Below are positions 58,287-64,000 of a stretch of 64,000 nucleotides of DNA, one piece after another; position 1 is the first letter of the stretch; each line of letters begins with the position of its first letter. The position numbers and the translations under genes were made by a program. This DNA is from Clostridia bacterium (GTDB taxonomy: Bacteria > Bacillota > Clostridia > Oscillospirales > SIG627): contig JAFXEX010000026.1 of the NCBI GenBank assembly GCA_017520825.1, positions 79,384-143,383 on the forward strand. The letters run 5' to 3'. The notes beneath the pieces were generated by a model, which saw only the letters and a list, made by a program, of their open reading frames with translations, was not told the origin of the DNA and made no database searches.

Positions 58287-59634
58287 ATTTTGCCCTTTCT
58301 ATAATTATGAAATATATTACTGCCGTTAACGCATAGGGAATCGGGCAGAATTCGCCCGGATTTACCTGTGACATAAGCCAAAGTCCTATATACGATAAAA
58401 ACAGAGTCATATTAAGTGGGGAACGGTTTTTAAAATAAATAATCCACCGTGTTACAAGCTGATAGCCGTACGCCACAACGCCAAGCAGTCCAAGTCCACC
58501 GAAAATCTGCGCCGTCCACATATGATACCAATTCATAGCTCCCGACACGGGAGAGTAAATATCTGCATTACCCTTATATCCCAAGCCAACGCCGAAAAGC
58601 AGATTGGAGCGCAGGTCGTCAACGGCGCGAAGAAGTAGCCGTACCCTCGATTCGTTGGGAGAAACTATATGCTCCTTCAAAAGCATAATGCTTTCCCAAA
58701 GGGTTGGGCTTTCGGGAGGGGTCTGATGCTTGTAAAAGGCAAGTCTGACGGCAATGGTGGGCAAGCAGTTGACAAAGGTGGCAACGCAAACTGCCGTAAT
58801 AAGTATATATAAAGCCTTTATCAAAGGCTTTTTTTCAAAGAAGAGAGTGTAGCAAACAAGAAGTATAACAAGCTCAACCGAGCCCATTACAAGACCACCT
58901 CTCGAGCCTGTCAAAAGGATGCTTCCGTACATAACCAGGGTAGCAAGCACGTCCACAAATCTCTTTTTTGCAAAGTAAAGAGGAAAGGGCATTGCAAGCA
59001 TAAGAAAGGTGCAAAGATTATTTGACGGCTGGTAGATATCGGTAAATTTTCTTGTAAAAAGTATATCGTAATTGTTGTAGCAATAAAACAGTACCGAAAA
59101 GGAGGCAAGCACCCCCACGGCATACATGAGCCTTGCAATATTCATTCCCGTTTTTGAGTTTATCCGTGGGGAAAACCAAAGGTATATAAGCACCATTCCC
59201 CCACCAAGCGCAAAAACGTAGAAAAGGGAGGATGAAGAAAAATAGTCCTTGACGGGAAGCGTTCCAACGCCACCCAGAGTCACTGCCAGAGCAACCCCCA
59301 CAAGTCCGATAAAGGATTTGCCAAGGAGTATTTTCGCCCTGTATTTTATTACGTTGAAAAGTATGCACAGGGCAAGTGGCAGTGCTAAGGGAAGAAATTT
59401 TATAAAGGTGGAATATGAGTCGTAGCAGGAGGTTACGAACACCGACAGTAGCATAACGGGTGCGAGAAAAACCGTAAGGTCCGAAAAAAGCACCAGTGCA
59501 ACCATTGCTATACAGCCGAAAAGCACTGCGCCGTATACCTCCTGCCCCGTTATAATTATTACAATAGATAACAAGAGAAGAAGGGCTATATAGACCTTAT
59601 AGAAAATCGGCTTATTCAATAATCTGTCAAGCAT
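58255..59634 (-). CDS. O-antigen polymerase/ligase-like membrane protein
   Basis: A 459-residue polytopic protein with about eleven hydrophobic segments. The outer loop contains NESRVRLLLRAVDDLRSNLLFGVGLGYKG, the pattern R-x(n)-F-G-x-G typical of Wzy_C proteins, and YHMWTAQIFGGLG, where His may replace the usual H-N-D. It is the third protein of this superfamily in the window, beside those starting at 14936 and 32953. It follows the DHHW gene by 9 bases and overlaps the ManA-ROK gene, so its operon combines envelope and sugar functions. Confidence 0.8.
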   Translation of the reverse strand: MLDRLLNKPIFYKVYIALLLLLSIVIIITGQEVYGAVLFGCIAMVALVLFSDLTVFLAPVMLLSVFVTSCYDSYSTFIKFLPLALPLALCILFNVIKYRAKILLGKSFIGLVGVALAVTLGGVGTLPVKDYFSSSSLFYVFALGGGMVLIYLWFSPRINSKTGMNIARLMYAVGVLASFSVLFYCYNNYDILFTRKFTDIYQPSNNLCTFLMLAMPFPLYFAKKRFVDVLATLVMYGSILLTGSRGGLVMGSVELVILLVCYTLFFEKKPLIKALYILITAVCVATFVNCLPTIAVRLAFYKHQTPPESPTLWESIMLLKEHIVSPNESRVRLLLRAVDDLRSNLLFGVGLGYKGNADIYSPVSGAMNWYHMWTAQIFGGLGLLGVVAYGYQLVTRWIIYFKNRSPLNMTLFLSYIGLWLMSQVNPGEFCPIPYALTAVIYFIIIERAKYGDSEADPYL

Positions 59635-59643
59635 AATTCTTCC

Positions 59644-60618
59644 TCAATAAGAAAATTTTATAGTATTTTCGGTAAAAGAGCCCATATTTTCCAGGACAAG
59701 AATTGCCTTGATGCCTTCTCTTTCAACTACTGACGAAAGCCTTTCAGGGTAAAATCGGGGGTCTATCATTACAAGGTCGAAATGCTCTGCAAGAAAGGGC
59801 GCAAGAGCCGAGGCAAAGCTATCACGGATAAGGAGAAGGGTGTCTCTGTCTCCCTCTTTTCTTACCGTAATATAGGGAGTATTCCCCTTGAAATATACTG
59901 TGTAAGGGTCCCACGAGCTCAGTTGTGGCAGATAGTACATCCCCTCTATGCTTTCGTTGTTTTCGTCACTGTCATAGGGGTAGCTCACGATTGTGGTAAG
60001 GTATTCCCCGTAGCTTTCCGAATAGTATAATTCTATGGTGTCGTAAACCGTATATTCAGTAGATTTATCGGTTTTGTTATAGTCGCTTCCCCTGTAGTTT
60101 GTGTTAGCGCTTACAATTTCAAACGCAGATTCCTCAACGGGAAGCAAGCCCATGGCGTTGATTATTTCACGGTAAGCAAGGTATGCGCCGTGGGAGGTCC
60201 AATGGTGGTCGGTTGCAAAGTACAGCCCCTCTCCACCCATTACGGAAAGCAGGTCAATATATTCAACTCCGTTTTCGTCACATTCCCTTTCGGCAAGAGA
60301 AAATAAGCTTTTCGCAGGCTTTGTATTTATGTCGGCAGGAAGTAACGCTACGTCCATTTTTCTCGGTGGAATGGCAAGATATACGGGAATATCTGCCTTT
60401 TGCCCAAGCTCCGTAACTGCAGAAAGGTTTTTGAGAAAGGACTCCTTGCCGTGATAAGCGTAAAGAGAGATAATGCTTCCGTCACCGTCAATATACAGTC
60501 CGCCGTAACGCTCAACAGTCCGTTCGCTTTGGGCAATCAGTCTGCCGTCACCCTTTGTCCATATTACGCCAAAGGTTATCAGCAGAATTGCCACACAGAC
60601 GTAAATTATTCTTTTCAT
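59644..60618 (-). CDS. DHHW-family (AlgJ/AlgX-like) secreted protein
   Basis: A 324-residue protein with an N-terminal membrane anchor (residues 2-20, IIYVCVAILLITFGVIW) and an outer domain. Motifs: LAIPPRKMDVALLP near 84, YFATDHHWTSHGAYLAY near 137, the TDHHW-T-x-x-G-A block that names the family, and a later LLIRDSFASALAPFL near 269 with the Ser of SGNH-type O-acetyltransferases. It may O-acetylate a surface polysaccharide together with the polymerase-like protein encoded next. The ATG at 60618 overlaps the rlmA stop (TAATG) and has AGGAG. Confidence 0.85.
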   Translation of the reverse strand: MKRIIYVCVAILLITFGVIWTKGDGRLIAQSERTVERYGGLYIDGDGSIISLYAYHGKESFLKNLSAVTELGQKADIPVYLAIPPRKMDVALLPADINTKPAKSLFSLAERECDENGVEYIDLLSVMGGEGLYFATDHHWTSHGAYLAYREIINAMGLLPVEESAFEIVSANTNYRGSDYNKTDKSTEYTVYDTIELYYSESYGEYLTTIVSYPYDSDENNESIEGMYYLPQLSSWDPYTVYFKGNTPYITVRKEGDRDTLLLIRDSFASALAPFLAEHFDLVMIDPRFYPERLSSVVEREGIKAILVLENMGSFTENTIKFSY

Positions 60619-61427
60619 TAAATTCTCCTGAGTACGCAAATATAGAATTGAGCAACCGTGTCAAGACCGTCAAGAGCACGGATTTTTTCAAGAGCTCCTG
60701 CAGGCGTTCTCCAGAAATAAGGCGTCATGGCAAATAGCCGTTCGGTGTCTACTGCATTTTCAAGCCTTACGTCAAAGACGCATTCCGTTCTTTCAATTTC
60801 CTCAAAGCCCTGGTAATAAGGATAGGAAACCTCATTTTCATAGGGCGTGTCGTATAAAAGCTCCTTGAGAGAGTAAAGGTGTCTCGGACCTGGCACCACG
60901 TATAGCAGGTATCCACCCTTTTTCAATATCCGTCGGTATTCGTCTTCAGCCATGGGGGAGAAAACGTTGGTAATAATATCCACCGAGTCGTCCTCGAGAG
61001 GCAGGTCGTAAACGCTTGCCACTGCAAAAAGGCCTCTCTTCTCACGCTTTGCAGTCACGTCGGTTGCGAATTTGGAAATATCAACTCCAAGACAGACAGG
61101 GTCCTTGAGTGCGCTTATAACTGCCGAGGTGTAATACCCCGTACCACAGCCCGCATCAAAATACACGGGTGACTCGGGCGACAGCTCGCCTGCTTTTTGC
61201 GCAAGGGCGTCTCTCAGCCCTTCATAGTAGCCCTTGTCGAGAAAATCACGCCTTGCAAGCACCATTTCCTTACTGTCACCGGGGGTCTTCGAGTTCATTT
61301 TTGAGGCGGGTAAAAGATTGACGTAGCCCGATTTTGCAAGGTCAAAGGTGTGACGGCTTTCACAGACGTAGCTGTTTCCGTTTTTCTCTAACCCCTTACG
61401 GCATATGGGACAAAGGTATCCTGTCAT
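60618..61427 (-). CDS. rlmA: 23S rRNA (guanine-N1)-methyltransferase, RlmA-like
   Basis: A 269-residue protein with a zinc ribbon (YLCPICRKGLEK and VCESRHTFD) at the N-terminus and a SAM-dependent methyltransferase fold: YFDAGCGTGYYT near residue 88, LGVDISKFA near 113 and ITNVFSPMAEDEYRRILKKGGYLLYVVPG near 149. The SPMAEDEYRRILKPGG-type stretch is characteristic of RlmA(I)/(II), which methylate G745 or G748 of 23S rRNA; some relatives give macrolide resistance. The start overlaps the aroK stop by 4 bases. Confidence 0.9.
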   Translation of the reverse strand: MTGYLCPICRKGLEKNGNSYVCESRHTFDLAKSGYVNLLPASKMNSKTPGDSKEMVLARRDFLDKGYYEGLRDALAQKAGELSPESPVYFDAGCGTGYYTSAVISALKDPVCLGVDISKFATDVTAKREKRGLFAVASVYDLPLEDDSVDIITNVFSPMAEDEYRRILKKGGYLLYVVPGPRHLYSLKELLYDTPYENEVSYPYYQGFEEIERTECVFDVRLENAVDTERLFAMTPYFWRTPAGALEKIRALDGLDTVAQFYICVLRRI

Positions 61428-61915
61428 AACTTTAACCCTTCAACTAATGACGTTACGGTTTGGTGCATAGTATTAAGCCCTTCTATCGTAATATCGGCGT
61501 ATTTTTCATAAAGTGGGATTCTTTCCTCATACATATCACGGAGAGTCATACCCGCTTTTATTGCCACTCCCCGATGAGCATAGTCACCAAGTCGTTGCTC
61601 CATGGTTTCAAAGGGTATTTTTATGTATACCACCTTGCCAAGCGTCTTGAAATGCTCCATTGCTTTTTCACCGTACACGGCGCTTCCGCCCGTGGCTATA
61701 ACTGCCTTTGTATCGGTGATGCTCTGATTTATTTCGTTTTCAATCTCAATGAAGCCCTCAGGGCCAAGCTCGTCTATTATTTCGTGAAGAAGCCGTCCCT
61801 GACGCTCCTGTATCACAATGTCTGCATCAATAAATTTATAGCCCATAGATTTTGCAAGAAGCACCCCGAGAGTGCTTTTTCCCGAGGAGGGCAGACCTAT
61901 CAGAATTATTGACAT
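61424..61915 (-). CDS. aroK: Shikimate kinase
   Basis: A 163-residue P-loop kinase: ILIGLPSSGKSTLG (Walker A, residues 4-17), FIDADIVIQER (substrate-binding Asp) near 28, VIATGGSAVY near 73 and HRGVAIKAG with an Arg at the lid near 114. Together they fit shikimate kinase or a close relative of the same fold. The usual D-x-D pair reads DADIVI, and the R-x-x-x-Y lid is slightly changed, so another small-molecule kinase activity is possible. First gene of the minus-strand operon, with its own promoter. Confidence 0.8.
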   Translation of the reverse strand: MSIILIGLPSSGKSTLGVLLAKSMGYKFIDADIVIQERQGRLLHEIIDELGPEGFIEIENEINQSITDTKAVIATGGSAVYGEKAMEHFKTLGKVVYIKIPFETMEQRLGDYAHRGVAIKAGMTLRDMYEERIPLYEKYADITIEGLNTMHQTVTSLVEGLKL

Positions 61916-61941
61916 ATATACTACTCCTATTATGATAAAAT

Positions 61942-61970
61942 ATTATAACAATAAAACAGCTTTTTTGCAA
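61942..61970 (-). promoter_or_regulatory. Promoter of the aroK operon
   Basis: On the minus strand TTGCAA (61965-61970) and TATAAT (61942-61947), 17 bases apart. Confidence 0.75.
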
Positions 61971-61990
61971 GGGAAAAATAACAAATAGGG

Positions 61991-62019
61991 TTGAAAAAGC
62001 CAAAAGTTTATGCTATAAT
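61991..62019 (+). promoter_or_regulatory. Promoter of the M55 aminopeptidase gene
   Basis: TTGAAA at 61991-61996 and TATAAT at 62014-62019, 17 bases apart, 23 bases before the GTG start. Confidence 0.75.
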
Positions 62020-62042
62020 ACGGAAAAAAGGGGGTAGATTTC

Positions 62043-62832
62043 GTGAAAATTTACGTAATGACCGATTTAGAAGGAATCAGCGGTGTAAACTCTGCCGAGC
62101 AACTGGTGGTAGACAGACCCAAATATGCCGAAGGAAGAGCCCTTCTTACAAGAGAAATAAATTGTTGCCCGCATCCTCAAGGAAGAGGGAGTTGACGAGG
62201 TGATTTTTCAGGACGGACACGGCTCCGGGCTTAACGTAATATGGGACAGACTGTCTCCCGACGTTGACCTGTGTATTACGGGCAGTATAAAGAACAGATA
62301 TTTTGAAAAGGGCATAAAGGACGCCGACGGCGTTATTCTGCTTGGCTATCACGCAATGGCAGGCACTCCCGACGCACTCCTTGAGCATACGATGTCATCA
62401 GTCCGTTACCAGAATATTTGGCTCAACGGCGAAAAAGCAGGTGAGGTAGCTATTGACGCGGCTATTCTCGGTGATATGGATATTCCTGTTATTATGGTTT
62501 CGGGTGACGACAAGGTTTGTCTTGAAGCAAAGAAGCTTTTGCCCTGGATAGAATGCGCCTGCGTAAAGGAAAGCATGGGACTTGCCACCACTGCGCTTCT
62601 CCCACCTCACAAGTCGGACGAGGTGCTTCGTCAGGCAATCCACAACGCAATAGCAAGACTGTCCGAAATGAAGCTTTATAAGCTTTCAAAGCCGGTTAAG
62701 TGTAAGGTTGAAGTGACCGAAAGACAGCCCATTCCCAGAGAAACCAATCGTGTTTCCATTGAATATGAGGATGCGCGTACTTATACAGTTACAGCCGATA
62801 CTGCGTTTGACGCTTTTTACGGAACGTATTAA
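62043..62832 (+). pseudogene. M55 D-aminopeptidase (DppA-like), frameshifted
   Basis: A GTG at 62043 with AAAAGGGGG upstream opens MKIYVMTDLEGISGVNSAEQ, the DppA start with its metal-binding Asp and Glu. After ALLTREIN the frame runs into a stop. Removing one T at 62162-62163 restores VARILKEEGVDEVIFQDGHGSG and the rest, including LLGYHAMAGT near the middle and LEHTMSS with catalytic His residues, to the stop at 62830-62832. The two parts together have the usual length of about 262 residues. M55 enzymes release D-amino acids from peptides. Either a real single-base mutation or a sequencing error; no slippery sequence suggests programmed shifting. Confidence 0.85.
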
Positions 62833-62837
62833 AAATT

Positions 62838-62862
62838 GTGCGAGGATTTCCTCGCACTTTTT
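62838..62862 (+). terminator. Terminator after the M55 gene
   Basis: Stem GTGCGAGG (62838-62845) and CCTCGCAC (62850-62857) followed by five T. Its end overlaps the -35 region of the next promoter. Confidence 0.88.
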
Positions 62863-62890
62863 GTTTATTTTTTCAATTTCTGCATATAAT
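62861..62890 (+). promoter_or_regulatory. Promoter of the YitT gene
   Basis: TTGTTT at 62861-62866 and TATAAT at 62885-62890, 18 bases apart. The predicted transcription start falls at or within a base or two of the ATG at 62897. Confidence 0.65.
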
Positions 62891-62896
62891 AGAGCT

Positions 62897-63769
62897 ATGA
62901 GAAATAGCTTGTTTGAAACGTTTATCGCCATAGTGGGTGGAGTTATCTTTGCCTTTGCCGTTGCCTGCCTTGCCTCTCCCGTGGGACTTGTGACGGGTGG
63001 AGTTTCGGGTGTGGGCATCGTGCTCAAGGAGCTGACGGGTGGAAAGTTGCCCATCTTCGTCACAAGCCTCGTGCTGAATATTCCTCTTTTTATTATCTGT
63101 ACAGTTCAGCGTGGTGTCAGATTTATAGCAAAGTCCTTGGTTGCCTTTCTGACCCTTACCGTTGCCCTTTCGGTTTTTGAGAATATGCCACCTCCAATTG
63201 ATTTCGAAGGGGACCTGGTTATGTCCACCCTGTCCTACGGCATACTTTCGGGTGTTGGCTTGGGACTTGTTCTTCGGGTGGGCGCAACCTCGGGTGGCAC
63301 CGATATGCTTGCCGCCATTATAAAACGAAAAAAGCCGTCAACTCCCATTTCTGCTCTTATTGCAATTATAGACGCAGTAATAATTCTGCTGGGTACCTTT
63401 GTATTCGGCGTGAGATTGAGCCTCTATTCAATAGTAGCCCTTTTTATTTCGGCAAAGGTTATCGACCTGACTCTTTCGGGGCTGGGCGTGGCAAAAACCG
63501 TCTTTATTATTTCGGACGAATGCGAGGAGATAGCCCAGCGTATATCCACCGAGCTGGAGCGAGGCGTTACGGGCATTGACGCCGTGGGAATGTATACGGG
63601 TAAAAAAAGGAAGATGCTTTTTGCCGTGGTTTCCTCAAGAGAGGTTGCCACGCTTCGCAAAATCGTGGGCGAATGTGACGGCAGAGCCTTCGTTACAGTG
63701 TCAAACGCAAAGCAGGTTTTGGGAGAGGGCTTTGACCAAATCTTCGTTTCAAGGGATTCTTTTTCTTAA
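62897..63769 (+). CDS. YitT-family membrane protein (DUF161/DUF2179)
   Basis: A 290-residue protein with five or six membrane helices and a soluble C-terminal domain. FAVACLASPVGLVTGGVSGVGIVLK near residue 15 is the DUF161 signature, repeated in part as RVGATSGGTDMLAAII near 130. The C-terminal part from about 195 (VFIISDECEEIAQRI, GVTGIDAVGMYTGKKRKMLFAVV) is the DUF2179 domain, which relatives use for small-ligand binding. Function is not established. The ATG at 62897 gives the family N-terminus; a longer frame to 62750 crosses the previous gene's terminator and is rejected. No ribosome site precedes the ATG, so the mRNA may be leaderless. Confidence 0.85.
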   Translation: MRNSLFETFIAIVGGVIFAFAVACLASPVGLVTGGVSGVGIVLKELTGGKLPIFVTSLVLNIPLFIICTVQRGVRFIAKSLVAFLTLTVALSVFENMPPPIDFEGDLVMSTLSYGILSGVGLGLVLRVGATSGGTDMLAAIIKRKKPSTPISALIAIIDAVIILLGTFVFGVRLSLYSIVALFISAKVIDLTLSGLGVAKTVFIISDECEEIAQRISTELERGVTGIDAVGMYTGKKRKMLFAVVSSREVATLRKIVGECDGRAFVTVSNAKQVLGEGFDQIFVSRDSFS

Positions 63770-63857
63770 AAAACACACAAAAAATATGCGAAAAAGCACT
63801 GTATTATAGCACTTTTAAATATTTTTAAAAAATTTTTTATTTTTTTCAAAAAAACTA
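63770..63857. other. AT-rich gap before the 5S promoter
   Basis: No gene is seen. The stretch is strongly A+T rich with long A and T runs on both strands (about 63820-63855). It may include a weak terminator for YitT and an UP-like element for the rRNA promoter; neither is certain. Confidence 0.4.
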
Positions 63858-63886
63858 TTGCATTTTCCAAAAACCTGTGCTATAAT
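63858..63886 (+). promoter_or_regulatory. Promoter of the 5S rRNA gene
   Basis: TTGCAT at 63858-63863 and TATAAT at 63881-63886, 17 bases apart, with A/T runs upstream that could act as an UP element. It suggests a 5S gene with its own promoter, not part of an rRNA operon read from the left. Confidence 0.75.
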
Positions 63887-63929
63887 AATCAAGCCTTGAG
63901 AGAGGCACACATCACCGATAGGTGAGATA

Positions 63930-64000
<71 letters not shown>

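Noticed and set aside
62155..62170. Programmed frameshift in the M55 gene
   Set aside because: No slippery heptamer, upstream ribosome-like site or downstream structure is visible at the shift.
62750..62896. Longer YitT protein beginning at 62750
   Set aside because: It would overlap the M55 gene and its terminator, and the extra residues have no membrane or family character.

Overview
The window looks like the chromosome of an uncultured anaerobic Clostridia-type bacterium (Bacillota, Oscillospirales-like; inferred from gene content, not from a search). The pointers are an oxygen-sensitive class III ribonucleotide reductase, a ribosomal protein L27 with the Firmicutes N-terminal cleavage motif beside its protease Prp, YlmH, an archaeal-type PurO IMP cyclohydrolase with a stand-alone AICAR transformylase, and canonical -35/-10 promoters mostly with 17-bp spacers. 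I see no insertion sequence, prophage or CRISPR array.

Layout. 1-521: end of gmk and rpoZ. 524-13766: a de novo purine operon (purE, C, F, M, N, O, H, D, L, then a lipoprotein and a small membrane protein) led by a consensus promoter and a ZTP riboswitch whose aptamer overlaps a terminator. 13768-23720: mixed genes: CapA-like phosphoesterase, an O-antigen-ligase-family protein, a Cof-type phosphatase, an AraC regulator facing a Gfo/Idh oxidoreductase plus sugar isomerase pair, ylmH, class II aldolase, a MATE exporter and rplS. 23801-23884: tRNA-Leu(UAG).

23987-47364 (minus strand) is the most striking region: about 20 tightly packed genes, apparently one transcription unit, for a Wzx/Wzy-type exopolysaccharide. 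It has a phosphoglycosyl transferase, seven glycosyltransferases, flippase, polymerase, two Wzz-like chain-length proteins, deacetylase, acetyltransferase, and dispersed GtrA, GtrB and GtrII-like parts of a lipid-linked glucosylation system. Four of its proteins carry cyclic-di-GMP domains: a sensory diguanylate cyclase encoded first, a degenerate GGDEF fused to the Wzz protein, a GGDEF*-EAL protein near the end, and an EAL protein encoded last. This suggests a polysaccharide machine with its own second-messenger circuit.

47438-52784: a DUF4091 protein, obgE, the rplU-prp-rpmA operon and galE, all on the minus strand, with an unusual array of mini-hairpins between rpmA and obgE. 52877-56428: nrdD fused to a C-terminal redoxin domain, followed by a thioredoxin-reductase-like gene and preceded by two NrdR-like boxes. 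56430-61970 (minus): aroK, rlmA, a DHHW protein, another O-antigen-polymerase-like protein and a mannose-6-phosphate isomerase/ROK kinase fusion. 62043-64000: a frameshifted M55 aminopeptidase gene, a YitT gene that appears leaderless, and the start of a 5S rRNA cut by the window end.

All functional calls come from reading motifs and remembered family features. No database search or structure prediction was run.
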